Assembly: GCA_022778745.1 (NCBI GenBank)
Contig: JALFSR010000037.1
Location: 1-63,555, forward strand
Direction of reading: 5' to 3'
Length of the DNA: 63,555 bases
Source of the DNA: Clostridiales bacterium
Lineage (GTDB): Bacteria; Bacillota; Clostridia; Lachnospirales; Lachnospiraceae
Positions 17,765 through 27,655 of the stretch are shown here, in pieces (positions within the stretch are counted from its first letter, which is position 1; each line of letters opens with the position of its first letter). The notes below the pieces were generated by a model. That model saw only the letters and a list, made by a program, of their open reading frames with translations. It ran no database searches and was not told the origin of the DNA. A program made the translations under genes and the position numbers.

Positions 17765-19000
17765 ATGGCTATTGTAAAACCTTTTTCAGCCATAAGACCA
17801 GCTGCCTCTGTTGCAAAACAGGTGGCAGCTCTTCCTTATGACGTATATAATCGAAAAGAAGCCTATGAAGTCGTCTCGAAAAATCCGCTCTCATTCCTTG
17901 CAATTGACCGTGCGGAAACACAGTTTGACGACTTTGTTTCTATGTATGACAAATGTGTTTACGAAAAAGCACGAGATTTACTCCATGAGCGAATCAATGA
18001 TGGTACGTTTTTCGTTGATCCAGATCAATGCTACTATATTTATGAGCAGACAATGAATGGCAGAACACAGACTGGTATCGTTGCATGCTGCTCAATTGAT
18101 GATTATACCGATGGTACGATTCTTCGCCATGAAAATACACGTGCGGAAAAAGAACTCGATCGTATTCGTCACGTCGATACTTGCAGTGCTCAGACTGGTC
18201 CAATTTTTTTAGCGTATCGTGCCAATGATGTAATCCGCACTGTTGTTGCGAAACAAAAAACTACTGCGCCAATTTATGATTTTGTCAGTGATGATCAAAT
18301 TCATCACGTCGTATGGAAAGTATCAGACCACACTGATATTCAAACACTAGAATCCGCTTTCGCATCTATTCCTCATACATATATCGCAGATGGTCATCAT
18401 CGTGCCGCTTCTGCTGTTCATGTTGGATTGGAACGCAGAAAACGAGTTCCAAACTATACGGGAAAAGAACAGTTTAATTATTTTCTCTCTGTTTTATTTC
18501 CAGATGATGAACTGCTCATTCTTCCTTATAATCGTGTAGTAAAAGATCTTGCAGGACTTACAACAGAAGTGTTTCTCTCTACTCTTTGCAAGCATTTTTT
18601 AGTTACTGCAAAACCAGATGCCGTTGTTCCTTCCCAAAAAGGTCATTTTGGTATGTTTTTAAATAACCAATGGTATGAACTAGAGCTTCTTCCAGAGTTT
18701 TTCAGTGATGATCCGATTAAAGGTTTGGATGTTTCTCTTTTGGATGACTACATTTTAACTCCAATTTTAAAAGTTGGAGATCTTCGTACAGATAAACGAA
18801 TTGGCTTTATCGGAGGAATTCGAGGAACGAAAGAATTGGAACGCCGCTGTCATGAGGATATGACTGTTGCATTTTCAATGTATCCAACTTCAATTCAAGA
18901 ATTGTTTGCAGTTGCAGATCATAAGCAGCTCATGCCTCCAAAGTCAACTTGGTTTGAACCAAAATTAAGAAGTGGATTATTCATTCACTCCATTCTATAA
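17765..19000 (+). CDS. DUF1015 family protein, serine-operon associated
   Basis: This 411-aa protein begins MAIVKPFSAIRPA, characteristic of DUF1015, followed by ALPYDVYNRKEA and IADGHHRAASA, the conserved His-rich motif of the family. DUF1015 genes commonly follow serC/serA in clostridia. The biochemical role is unproven; a kinase or phosphatase activity in serine metabolism is conceivable. It lies 14 nt downstream of serA with an AAAGGA site and is clearly in the same operon. Confidence 0.88.
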   Translation: MAIVKPFSAIRPAASVAKQVAALPYDVYNRKEAYEVVSKNPLSFLAIDRAETQFDDFVSMYDKCVYEKARDLLHERINDGTFFVDPDQCYYIYEQTMNGRTQTGIVACCSIDDYTDGTILRHENTRAEKELDRIRHVDTCSAQTGPIFLAYRANDVIRTVVAKQKTTAPIYDFVSDDQIHHVVWKVSDHTDIQTLESAFASIPHTYIADGHHRAASAVHVGLERRKRVPNYTGKEQFNYFLSVLFPDDELLILPYNRVVKDLAGLTTEVFLSTLCKHFLVTAKPDAVVPSQKGHFGMFLNNQWYELELLPEFFSDDPIKGLDVSLLDDYILTPILKVGDLRTDKRIGFIGGIRGTKELERRCHEDMTVAFSMYPTSIQELFAVADHKQLMPPKSTWFEPKLRSGLFIHSIL

Positions 19001-19076
19001 ATTTACCATATAAACTACACATTATTTTTCTGAATGTGTTTTATTAGACTAAAATTTTGTTTTAGAGGAACTTTTA

Positions 19077-19700
19077 ATGAACGTCCATTATCCTGTTTTT
19101 ATTATTTCCAGTGAAGAAGAAATCGAACAATGTCCTGTCTTTCCAGTAGATAAATTTCGCTGGAATTGTGTTTACAAGCCAAAGACAACAGGACGTCTTG
19201 GCTATGTCCCAGACAAGGGATTTTTCTTAAAAATGTATTGCTGCGAATCCAATCCGATGCGCAAGGCATTTGGTTCAAATTCTATGGTGTACAAAGATAG
19301 TGCTATGGAAGGCTTTTTTTGCTTTGAACCTACCTCCAGTGATGCTAGTTATTTAAACTTCGAAATGAATGCGAATGGAGCACTTTTGATTCAGCATGGA
19401 ACTGGTCGTTTTAACCGCAGTTTCCTGCCAGATTCCGAAGTATATTCCTGCGGCTGTAAAGCAGAACGGTTTGATGATCACTGGACGGTTTGTACATGGA
19501 TTCCAGAAATATTAATTCGACATTACTACAAAATAGATACAATACAAGAAGGCTTTTCCTTCACTTGCAATTTCTTTAAAATTTCTGAAACACCAGAAAT
19601 TGAACATTATGCCTCTGCCTATCCTATTGACAGTCCAGAGCCAAATTTTCATCTCTTACAGTTTTTTGGAACCGCAGTAGTGGAATCTATGCCACAGTAA
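19077..19700 (+). CDS. CBM9-like / carbohydrate-binding fold protein
   Basis: The 207-aa protein lacks a signal peptide. The pattern DSAMEGFFCFEP, YLNFEMNANGALL and FTCNFFKISETPEIEHYASAYPI resembles the CBM9-like (DOMON-type) family seen in Lachnospiraceae. The ligand is unknown. It lies 76 nt after the DUF1015 gene and before a strong hairpin, so it is probably the last gene of the serC operon. Confidence 0.7.
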   Translation: MNVHYPVFIISSEEEIEQCPVFPVDKFRWNCVYKPKTTGRLGYVPDKGFFLKMYCCESNPMRKAFGSNSMVYKDSAMEGFFCFEPTSSDASYLNFEMNANGALLIQHGTGRFNRSFLPDSEVYSCGCKAERFDDHWTVCTWIPEILIRHYYKIDTIQEGFSFTCNFFKISETPEIEHYASAYPIDSPEPNFHLLQFFGTAVVESMPQ

Positions 19701-19717
19701 TATAATAGTAAGGTCAT

Positions 19718-19758
19718 AAAGGCATACGTTTCATAAATTATATAAAACGTATGCCTTT
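19718..19758. terminator. Bidirectional terminator between serine and cobalamin operons
   Basis: A 14-bp stem, AAAGGCATACGTTT (19718-19731) and AAACGTATGCCTTT (19745-19758), sits between two convergent operons. It is AT-flanked on both sides and can serve both strands. Confidence 0.8.
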
Positions 19759-19770
19759 AAAACATTGGTA

Positions 19771-21165
19771 TTATATTGGAAACAAACAACTTTCCTTTTT
19801 GTATTTTTCAGCTTTTTTAACAAATACTTTAGCAAAGAACGGATGAGATGGATAATATAAATGGGGAAATCCAATCCAACGATTTTCCTGTTCAATCACA
19901 CAAGAATACTTCTTCCCTGTAACTGGCTTGATTGCTGTGCAGTCGTCTCCATTGCATGTACTGTCATAATAATGAAATTCATGCCCTCGAATTCGCTCTC
20001 CTTCTGGCAAAAAATAACTCGTTTTTTCTTCTATTTCAATATATCCAAACCGTACTAATCTGCCTGTATAAAAACAATCTGCGTCAATCACTTCCGCCAT
20101 TTCGTATGTAGTTCCCTCTTTGTCTGTCATTCTTGAATGCAAATACATAAACCCACCGCATTCTGCTACGATTGGCATTCCATTGTCTGCCGCCTGTTTG
20201 ATCGCTTCACACATACAACGATTAGAACTCAATTCTTTTGCATACAATTCTGGATACCCACCACCGAGCAAAAGTGCATTACAGCCTTCTGGCAATTTTT
20301 TATCATGAATTGGCGAAAAAAATTTAATCTGTGCCCCATACTTTTTTAACATCAGCAGATTATCCTCATAAAAAAAGCAAAATGCTTCATCTTTTGCCAC
20401 TGCAATAACTGGTTTTTGAACTGTAAATGGTTCTTCTTCTAAGATACCATTCCATTTCGGGTCATTTTCTAGCTCTGGCGCACGCTGCGCAATTTCCATA
20501 ATCATTTCCAATGAATTTGTTTTTATAAATTGTTCGGATGCTTTTTGAAGTTGTTTCTCTATATTTGTGATTTCATTTGGCATAATTAATCCTAAATGTC
20601 TGCTCTCTATATGAAACTGCTTTTGCTCAGGAAAATACCCAATAACCAAAAGCTTCAACTGCTGTTCTATCAATGGCTTTATTATTTCAAAATACCCTTT
20701 TGACATTCGATTGAATAACACGCCTTGAATTAAATGCTCTTTATCATAGGAAAGAAATCCTCCAAGAAGTGCAAGAATGGAACGTCCCATTCCTTTTGCA
20801 TCTACTACAAGGATAATTGGCGTTTTTGTTACTTTTGCTAAATGATATGACGAACCTTCTTCTCTGATTCCTCCAAGTCCGTCAAATAATCCCATCACAC
20901 CTTCCAGCACTGCAATCTCTTGTTCCGTTCTATCGTTTAAAAACAATGCTTTCGTCATCTCTTCATTAGTAAAAAATGTATCCAAATTTTTAGAAGGTAC
21001 TCCGATTCCTTTTTGATGAAACATCGGATCAATATAATCGGGTCCACATTTATAGGAAACAACTTGTTCTCCTCTGTCTTTCAATGCCTGCAATATCATA
21101 CAAGTTATTGTCGTTTTTCCGCTCCCACTTTTCGGTGCGGCAATCATCACTCGGTTTAATTTCAT
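19771..21165 (-). CDS. cbiA: Cobyrinic acid a,c-diamide synthase (CbiA)
   Basis: It amidates the a and c side chains of (cobalt-)cobyrinate using glutamine and ATP. The N-terminal dethiobiotin-synthetase-like domain has AAPKSGSGKTT; the C-terminal class I glutamine amidotransferase domain has the nucleophile in VAECGGFMYLH (Cys336). The frame runs to a TTG at 21189, but the ATG at 21165 follows GAGAGGAAG and gives 464 aa, the normal length. It is the last gene of the cobalamin operon. Confidence 0.95.
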   Translation of the reverse strand: MKLNRVMIAAPKSGSGKTTITCMILQALKDRGEQVVSYKCGPDYIDPMFHQKGIGVPSKNLDTFFTNEEMTKALFLNDRTEQEIAVLEGVMGLFDGLGGIREEGSSYHLAKVTKTPIILVVDAKGMGRSILALLGGFLSYDKEHLIQGVLFNRMSKGYFEIIKPLIEQQLKLLVIGYFPEQKQFHIESRHLGLIMPNEITNIEKQLQKASEQFIKTNSLEMIMEIAQRAPELENDPKWNGILEEEPFTVQKPVIAVAKDEAFCFFYEDNLLMLKKYGAQIKFFSPIHDKKLPEGCNALLLGGGYPELYAKELSSNRCMCEAIKQAADNGMPIVAECGGFMYLHSRMTDKEGTTYEMAEVIDADCFYTGRLVRFGYIEIEEKTSYFLPEGERIRGHEFHYYDSTCNGDDCTAIKPVTGKKYSCVIEQENRWIGFPHLYYPSHPFFAKVFVKKAEKYKKESCLFPI

Positions 21166-21215
21166 ATTTGATATCTTCCTCTCCACCAATCTTTATCATT
21201 CGCTTTACTGCTTGT

Positions 21216-23255
21216 TTATAATCCTATCGTTTCCTTGGTTTGAGTCCATTGAAATGCACATATCCAAACAGGGTTTTCTGCCTGCATAAGATGATAATTT
21301 CCTGCTTTCTTTGCTCGGCTGACTTGCACTTGCACGATTTCTTCTGCTTCAATTGGATATGTGGACAAAATTTCTTTTATTTCACAAATAGTCTCCATAC
21401 TAACAGCATTTATTACGATACGCATTGTATTATTAATATGATACAATTCATTCAATATTTGTCTTAGCTTTCCGCTGCTTCCTCCTATAAATGCATGAGT
21501 AGCCTTTGGCAGTTGATTTAACCCTTCGGGTGCTTTTGTTTCAATCACTGTTATATTTTGCAGTTCAAATTTTTGTTTGTTTTTCTCAATTAAAGAAACC
21601 GCTTCTTTTTTCTGTTCCAATGCATATACTTGTATTTTATCAGAAAGGTTTGCTATTTCAACCGCAATAGAGCCAGTTCCACTGCCAATATCATATACAA
21701 CCGCTTCTTGATATAACTTTAATTTGCAAATACTGATTTCTCTTACTTCCTCTTTCGTCATAGGAATTTTTTCTCTTAAGAATTGACTGTCTGGGATGCC
21801 ATGTGTCAGTTTTTTAGGCATGGGATTTGGATTTTTAATAAGACACGTATATAATCCTTCTTTTTTTTGCTCACAACATTCTTTTGGTGTAAGCACTTGA
21901 ATTTGCTGTTCTTCATATGACAGCTGGTATCCTATTATTACACGGCATTCTGTTAAATTTGCTTTTTTCAACATATATCCTATTTCATTGACATCTCTCA
22001 CATTTGATATAAGCAAAAATAATTTTGGCTCTGTTTTTATTTTATGAATCAAATTATATAATGTTTTTCCATGCATACTGCAAATAGCAGCATCTTGATA
22101 ACTTTCTCCAACGCAAGCAGCCAGATAGGCAACGGATGAAATGCCTGGCAAAATACGTACAGACGAATTCAGATTGTTTGCATTGATTTCTTCTAACAGT
22201 GCATGATACAAATATTCACATCCACTATAAAACCCACTATCTCCAGAAAAAAGAATGACTACCTTCCTATTTTGTATTGTCTGTTTCATTTCTTTTAAAT
22301 AAGGAATGATTTGCTTTGCCTGATAATAAGGACGTTTTTCTAATTTTGCCTGATAAGGTCTGATCATTCTCTCTGCACCAAGAAGAATATCCGCCTGTTC
22401 AATTGCTTCCTGAACTTCACTTGTCAAGTTGTTTTTATTCCCCATTCCAACGCCAGCGAGTATTATCTCAAACGTTCCATTCCTTAAAATAGTCTTCCCA
22501 CAAATACTTTCCAGCTTATCGCATAATTGTTCAAATAAATCTCCTTCCTCTTCTTCTTTATGTCTTACTACAAATACTGGAATATTTGCCTTTTTCGTCG
22601 CTTCAAGCTTATCTCCATATCCGCCAGATGCTCCACTCTCTTTTGTTACAAGACAAGAAATCTCATACTGACCAATGACTGCTTCATTCATTGCTGCTGT
22701 AAATGGTCCTTGCATTGCGATAATTTGTTTTCCTTGAATTCCATTTTCTTTACAAATTGAAATGCTTTCTATACTCGGAAGCACTCTTACATAAAGCCTC
22801 TGTTTTACCTGCTCTGAAACGCAGTATTTTGATAATTCCTTGCTTCCAGTCGTCAAAAGAATATTCCCTTTTATCGCTTCCAATGCCTTTGCACATGCCT
22901 CATTTGTATCAAAATAGACAATATTTTCCCATTTTCGTTCCGTCCCTTGCTCCCTCTTGAGCCGCAAATAGGGAAGTTCCATTCCAGTCATCGCCAATTT
23001 TATATTCTTTGTAACAAGCTCGGCATACGGATGTGTCGCATCTACGACAGCAGCAAATTGTCCGCTTTGCATCAAAGCTCTCATTTGTTCCTGATCCATT
23101 CTTCCACGATGTATTGTCACAAGTGGATGTTCTTTTAATACAATTTCCCCATATTCAGTTGCCACACAGATTGTATGGGTAATTCCTGATGCTGCCAGAT
23201 ATTCGGACAGCTTTCTGCCTTCTGTCGTCCCGGCAAATAATAATATTTCTTTCAA
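21216..23255 (-). CDS. cbiJET: CbiJ-CbiE-CbiT fusion: cobalt-precorrin-6A reductase / C5-methyltransferase / C15-methyltransferase (decarboxylating)
   Basis: Three corrin-ring enzymes lie in one 679-aa chain. Residues 1-~250 are CbiJ/CobK (ILLFAGTTEGRKL, VVDATHPYAELVT). Residues ~261-475 are the CbiE methyltransferase (IILAGVGMGNKNNLT, LFSGDSGFYSG, LPGISSVAYLAA). Residues ~485-679 are CbiT (PMTKEEVR, VVYDIGSGTGSIAVEIA, the SAM-binding loop). E-T fusion is common (CobL type); the added N-terminal CbiJ is less usual. No frameshift is seen. Confidence 0.93.
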   Translation of the reverse strand: MKEILLFAGTTEGRKLSEYLAASGITHTICVATEYGEIVLKEHPLVTIHRGRMDQEQMRALMQSGQFAAVVDATHPYAELVTKNIKLAMTGMELPYLRLKREQGTERKWENIVYFDTNEACAKALEAIKGNILLTTGSKELSKYCVSEQVKQRLYVRVLPSIESISICKENGIQGKQIIAMQGPFTAAMNEAVIGQYEISCLVTKESGASGGYGDKLEATKKANIPVFVVRHKEEEEGDLFEQLCDKLESICGKTILRNGTFEIILAGVGMGNKNNLTSEVQEAIEQADILLGAERMIRPYQAKLEKRPYYQAKQIIPYLKEMKQTIQNRKVVILFSGDSGFYSGCEYLYHALLEEINANNLNSSVRILPGISSVAYLAACVGESYQDAAICSMHGKTLYNLIHKIKTEPKLFLLISNVRDVNEIGYMLKKANLTECRVIIGYQLSYEEQQIQVLTPKECCEQKKEGLYTCLIKNPNPMPKKLTHGIPDSQFLREKIPMTKEEVREISICKLKLYQEAVVYDIGSGTGSIAVEIANLSDKIQVYALEQKKEAVSLIEKNKQKFELQNITVIETKAPEGLNQLPKATHAFIGGSSGKLRQILNELYHINNTMRIVINAVSMETICEIKEILSTYPIEAEEIVQVQVSRAKKAGNYHLMQAENPVWICAFQWTQTKETIGL

Positions 23256-23354
23256 TCAAATCCTCCTTGCTATTTTTCAATCATTCCAAATAGTATTAAA
23301 AAAACCCACAATTCGATAACTTTACATTAAAATCGAACTATCTGTAATGCTCAA

Positions 23355-24098
23355 TCACGTTCTTTTTTTAATCGAATATCCTCGTTTTGTAATTAACTTT
23401 CCATTGATTATTTCTGAATTAGAGTTTCCAATAAATACTGTAGTAAACATATTAACCTCTCTGTCTCTTAACTCTTTTAACGTACAAGTCACTGCTTTCG
23501 TGCCTTCTCGTCCTATATTTTCCACATAACCACACGCACGTGTTTCTTCTATTTTATGCATCAAAATATCACACGCTTTTTTCAAATAATCTTTTCTTTT
23601 ATGACTCGATGGATTGTAAATTGCAATCGCAAAATCACCCTCAGCCGCTGCAAGCAGACGTTTTTCAATCAATTCCCATGGAGTCAGCAGATCACTTAAG
23701 CTAATAACACAAAAATCATGATTCAGCGGTGCTCCAAGAACAGCTGCTCCACTGCTTGCTGCAGTCACTCCTGGAATCACTTCCAATTCTATTTCTGGAT
23801 ACCCTTTTCCAATTTCATACATCAATGATGCCATTCCATAAATCCCTGCATCTCCACTACACAATAAAGCGGTCTGTTTTCCTTGTTTCGTTTGTTCAAA
23901 ACAAAGCCTGCACCGTTCTACTTCTTGGCGCATCGGAGTGGATAATAACTGTTTTTCTTTAAAACGTTCCCCTAATAAATTCAAATATACGCTATATCCA
24001 ATGATCACATCCGACTGCTCTAACACTGCCAATGCCTCTTCTGTCATCATTTCTTCTTTTCCTGGTCCCATTCCTACAATAAAGATTTTATTTTTCAT
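23355..24098 (-). CDS. cbiH: Precorrin-3B / cobalt-precorrin-3 C17-methyltransferase (CbiH)
   Basis: It performs C17 methylation with ring contraction. It is a SAM-dependent tetrapyrrole methylase: IFIVGMGPGKEEMMTEEA, YSVYLNLL, LLCSGDAGIYGMASL, VIPGVTAASSGAAVLGAPL. The ATG at 24098 overlaps the end of cbiG and gives 247 aa; four upstream residues starting from a GTG are less likely. About 100 nt separate it from cbiJET; that gap holds a weak inverted repeat (AATTCGAT/ATCGAACT) and a short T-run on the coding strand. Confidence 0.94.
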   Translation of the reverse strand: MKNKIFIVGMGPGKEEMMTEEALAVLEQSDVIIGYSVYLNLLGERFKEKQLLSTPMRQEVERCRLCFEQTKQGKQTALLCSGDAGIYGMASLMYEIGKGYPEIELEVIPGVTAASSGAAVLGAPLNHDFCVISLSDLLTPWELIEKRLLAAAEGDFAIAIYNPSSHKRKDYLKKACDILMHKIEETRACGYVENIGREGTKAVTCTLKELRDREVNMFTTVFIGNSNSEIINGKLITKRGYSIKKRT

Positions 24099-25155
24099 GA
24101 AAATCCACACTCCATTCTTTTTTTGCTATCGCAATCGTCATCCCGTCTTCTGCATGTTTTTCATAAATAAGCGTTGCTTTTGATCCTGCTGCTTTTAATG
24201 CTGCCCGCTCGCATACATTATCGACTCCTACTTTCATTTTTACAAACTCTGATTTATGAACAGTTCCTGTTACATTCTGCAGCTGCTCTGCACAATACGT
24301 AAGAAATGGGATATTCCATTTTCTGCTCCATGCATTCAATCCTTCTTCTTCGCGTTTTCGGTCAATCGAGGCAAGTGCTGCAACCTGCATAATGGAAATA
24401 CCAATTTTATTCATTGTCTGTCTAATAAACTGTTCCATTTTTTCTGCTTCTTTTCCCTTCTTGCACCCCATTCCAATTATATACATTCTCGGTCTTAATA
24501 AGATTTGTGCATCAAACATCTTGTTTTGAGACGTAACAACAATATCAACTGGTTCTTTCGGCGGATATTCCATCTTTTTTACATATGCAGGAAACACACA
24601 TCCTTCTTTTATATGTCCTGTCTCAATTGCCATTGTAATATCCTTTCCTGCAAGCAATTTGGATGATACGTTTGCAATGCCTTCTTTGTTTTCGATAAAA
24701 AGCCCATTTTTCTTTGCAAACATATCTACTGCAAATATTTGATTAATATCCGTTGCTGTCGTAATAATCGGTTTTGCTCCTATTTTTTCAGCTAAAAGAA
24801 GTGCTAATTCATTCGCACCCCCAATATGTCCCGACAAAATCGGAATAATATACTGACCTTTTTCATCCATTACAAGTACAGGACTGTCATGAAGCTTATC
24901 TGTAATATAAGGAGCGATTGCCCTTACTGCAATTCCACACGCACCAATAAAAACTAGTGCATTTCTTTTGTCCATCTGTTCTTTTGTCCATTCTCCTAAG
25001 CGATTTTCCACAAACTGGATCGATTCTTTGTTTTGGTGCTCTAAATAAGCACTGCATTTCGTAAAAATCAAGCAATCCCTATTTTTTAATTTATCTACAA
25101 TTTTAGTAGAAAGATTAATTCCATTTCTCGTAAAACTGATTATACTTATTTTCAT
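24088..25155 (-). CDS. cbiG: Cobalt-precorrin-5A hydrolase (CbiG)
   Basis: It opens the delta-lactone ring and releases acetaldehyde in the anaerobic pathway, which marks this as the cobalt-early route. The 355-aa protein has the N-terminal domain (TRNGINLSTKIVD), the central region with GACGIAVRAIAPYITDK and LSGHIGGANELA, and the C-terminal cobalamin-G domain (YIIGMGCKKGKEAE, ALASIDRKREEEGL). It lies 5 nt after cbiF. Confidence 0.95.
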   Translation of the reverse strand: MKISIISFTRNGINLSTKIVDKLKNRDCLIFTKCSAYLEHQNKESIQFVENRLGEWTKEQMDKRNALVFIGACGIAVRAIAPYITDKLHDSPVLVMDEKGQYIIPILSGHIGGANELALLLAEKIGAKPIITTATDINQIFAVDMFAKKNGLFIENKEGIANVSSKLLAGKDITMAIETGHIKEGCVFPAYVKKMEYPPKEPVDIVVTSQNKMFDAQILLRPRMYIIGMGCKKGKEAEKMEQFIRQTMNKIGISIMQVAALASIDRKREEEGLNAWSRKWNIPFLTYCAEQLQNVTGTVHKSEFVKMKVGVDNVCERAALKAAGSKATLIYEKHAEDGMTIAIAKKEWSVDFHEK

Positions 25156-25160
25156 AATTT

Positions 25161-25922
25161 CTATATTTCCTTTGCCCGACGAAATTCTGTTGAAAAATCA
25201 GGGGCATACAGCCTTGATTTGTAATAATGCTGATGTGTAATGACATCTCCGACTAATACAACTGCGGTCTTTGTAATATGATGTTGTTCGGCTGTATCAG
25301 AAAGTGTCTCAATTGTACATATATATGCCTCTTCTTCCTTCCACGTTGCTTTATATATAAGTGCGGCAGGTGTTTCTTTCTCATATCCGCCTGCAATTAA
25401 CCGCTCACTTAATTCTTTCAGCATTCCAGTACTCAAATAAATTGCCATTGATGTCCGATGTGCAGCAAAACTTTCAATACTTTCTGTCTCTGGAACTTTT
25501 GTCTTTCCTTCCATTCTCGTGATAATGAGTGATTGTGCAATTCCTGGCAATGTATATTCTAAATTCAGTGATGCGGCTGCCCCAAAACATGCACTGACTC
25601 CTGGACAGCTCTCATAACAAATCCCAAGCTCATCAAGTTCGTCCATCTGTTCCCTTACCGCCCCATAAATGCTTGGTTCTCCTGTGTGGAGCCGAACGGT
25701 CATTTTTCCTTGTTCTTCTGCTGTTTTTATAACAGTAATTACTTCTTCTAACGTCATTTTTGCACTATTATATAGCTCGCATTGTTTTTTTGCAGCATTT
25801 AATAACTCTGGGTTTACTAAAGAGCCTGCATAAATAATGACATCTGCTTCTTCTAATAACCGCATTCCTCTCACTGTAATTAAGTCAACTGCGCCTGTTC
25901 CTGCGCCAACAAAGTAAACCAT
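25161..25922 (-). CDS. cbiF: Precorrin-4 / cobalt-precorrin-4 C11-methyltransferase (CbiF)
   Basis: A SAM-dependent tetrapyrrole methylase of 253 aa. It begins VYFVGAGTGAVDLITVRG and has YAGSLVNPELL, LHTGEPSIYGAVREQM and CPGVSACFGAAASLNLEYTLP, the typical CbiF/CobM pattern. Its start lies inside the end of cbiD (43-nt overlap), consistent with coupled translation. Confidence 0.96.
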   Translation of the reverse strand: MVYFVGAGTGAVDLITVRGMRLLEEADVIIYAGSLVNPELLNAAKKQCELYNSAKMTLEEVITVIKTAEEQGKMTVRLHTGEPSIYGAVREQMDELDELGICYESCPGVSACFGAAASLNLEYTLPGIAQSLIITRMEGKTKVPETESIESFAAHRTSMAIYLSTGMLKELSERLIAGGYEKETPAALIYKATWKEEEAYICTIETLSDTAEQHHITKTAVVLVGDVITHQHYYKSRLYAPDFSTEFRRAKEI

Positions 25923-27004
25923 GATTGTGCCTCCTTACTTCTTGCCAATTCTCCAAATTCATTTGCATATAAAATACAGTCAATTTGAATCTTTCCCTTC
26001 GCCCGTTTTTCCAAATAATAACAAATACGTGTTGCTGCATGATCCATAATAGGCTTTAATTTTTTACTGTCATCCAAAATCCGCACTGCTTCCTCAGTCG
26101 TAGCACAGTCAAATATTTTTTCTATCTGCATAGGCCCTACCTGTTCTTTCACTGCAAATGCTGCCAATAATTCCATTCGGCAGTCGGCTTCTCTTGAATG
26201 AGTATTCATAATTCCGCCTGCTACTTTAATAAGTTTTCCTATATGACCAGTCAAAAGTAATTTTTTAAACCCAAGTTCGACTGCCATATCAATCGTATTT
26301 CCAATAAAATTGCTGCACTTCACACTTCTGTCCAAATCATATCCATATGTCTTTTTCATAAAATCCAAACCATAATTTCCTGGTGAAACTGCAACATAAT
26401 CAAATCCCTGCATTTTTCTTTGATTCAATTCCACTCGAATTGTATCTAAAATTGCCTGATTACTCATCGGCTCTACAATTCCGCTCGTCCCTAATATTGA
26501 AATACCGCCAATGATTCCAAGCCTTGGATTAAACGTTTCTTTTGCAATTGCTTCCCCGTCTGGTACTGAGATTTCAACAGTTATGCTGCCTTTATAATCG
26601 ACAAGTCCACAAATCTGCATTACTTCTTTTTTTATCATTTCTCTCGGAACATGATTAATCGCAGCAGCTCCAATTGGCTGATCAAGTCCTGGCTTTGTCA
26701 CTCTGCCTACACCAATTCCACCTTCTATTTCAATTATCTGTTCACTGCTTTCTCCATAGCAAACACTTGCATAAATAAGTGCACCTGTCGTAATATCAGG
26801 ATCATCTCCCCCATCTTTTTTTACTGCACAGCGAACTTTCCTTTCTGTTCGGCTAATATCTAGAATCTGCGCCGTATAACAAATTCCTTTTGGTGTCTCT
26901 ATTGTAATTTCTGTCTTTTGTTTACCTGTCAACAGCATAAATGCTGCTGCCTTTGCGGCTGCAGCTGCACAACTTCCCGTCGTGAATCCATATCGCATAT
27001 TCAT
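25880..27004 (-). CDS. cbiD: Cobalt-precorrin-5B C1-methyltransferase (CbiD)
   Basis: It methylates C1 in the anaerobic pathway. The 374-aa protein opens MRYGFTTGSCAAAAAKAA, the CbiD signature, followed by VKKDGGDDPDITTGALIYA, GGIGVGRVTKPGL and FIGNTIDMAVELGFKKLLLTGHIGK split over the conserved second half. The length is normal. Lying between cbiC and cbiF, it supports the anaerobic gene set. Confidence 0.96.
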   Translation of the reverse strand: MNMRYGFTTGSCAAAAAKAAAFMLLTGKQKTEITIETPKGICYTAQILDISRTERKVRCAVKKDGGDDPDITTGALIYASVCYGESSEQIIEIEGGIGVGRVTKPGLDQPIGAAAINHVPREMIKKEVMQICGLVDYKGSITVEISVPDGEAIAKETFNPRLGIIGGISILGTSGIVEPMSNQAILDTIRVELNQRKMQGFDYVAVSPGNYGLDFMKKTYGYDLDRSVKCSNFIGNTIDMAVELGFKKLLLTGHIGKLIKVAGGIMNTHSREADCRMELLAAFAVKEQVGPMQIEKIFDCATTEEAVRILDDSKKLKPIMDHAATRICYYLEKRAKGKIQIDCILYANEFGELARSKEAQSWFTLLAQEQAQLT

Positions 27005-27010
27005 CCCTCA

Positions 27011-27655
27011 TTACCTTACTAATTCATATAATATTGCATTGCAAATCGCTGCCGCAACGTTGCTGCCACCTTTTCTTCCACAATTTATAATATAAGGTAC
27101 TTCCGTCTCCATTATTAATTCCTTCGCTGTTTCTACATTTACAAATCCTACAGGAACACCTATAACAAAAGCGGGACGCCAGTCACTTGTCTGAATCATC
27201 TCATAAAGCTGTACCAGTGCAGTTGGTGCATTTCCTATTGCAAAAATTACTGGCTTTTTTATATTTTTTGCTTTTTCCATGCTAACAGCTGCGCGTGTTA
27301 TTCCTCTGCGCTTTGCTTCCTGTGCCACATCTTCATCTGCCATAAAACAATGTGCTTCTCCTCCAAACTTTGCCAGTACTTTTTTATTAACACCTGACAA
27401 TGCCATATTCGTATCTGTCACAATATCTGCTCCATTCAAAATAAGCTCTTTTGCAATAGACGGCGCATGTTTGGAGTAAGTCATTGTAGCTGCATAATCA
27501 AAATCTGCACTCGTATGAATCACTCTCTTTGTAATTCGTTCTTCTTCTGGCGACAGTACAATACCCCTTTGCATCAATTCTTCTGAGATAATTGCAAAGC
27601 TCTTTTTTTCAATTTCTTCTGGAAGCAGTTGTTCTATTTTTTTTAATTTTTTCAA
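27011..27655 (-). CDS. cbiC: Cobalt-precorrin-8 methylmutase (CbiC)
   Basis: It moves the C11 methyl group to C12 to give cobyrinate. Seen are EEERITKRVIHTSADFDYA with the catalytic His, DIVTDTNMALSGVNK, FAIGNAPTAL and VIGVPVGFVN. The length of 214 aa is normal. It overlaps the end of cobD by 4 nt and precedes cbiD by 6 nt. Confidence 0.95.
   Translation of the reverse strand: MKKLKKIEQLLPEEIEKKSFAIISEELMQRGIVLSPEEERITKRVIHTSADFDYAATMTYSKHAPSIAKELILNGADIVTDTNMALSGVNKKVLAKFGGEAHCFMADEDVAQEAKRRGITRAAVSMEKAKNIKKPVIFAIGNAPTALVQLYEMIQTSDWRPAFVIGVPVGFVNVETAKELIMETEVPYIINCGRKGGSNVAAAICNAILYELVR

Noticed and set aside
23256-23354. Terminator between cbiH and cbiJET
   Set aside because: The inverted repeat is short with a mismatch and the T-run is separated from it; it may weaken but is not a convincing terminator.
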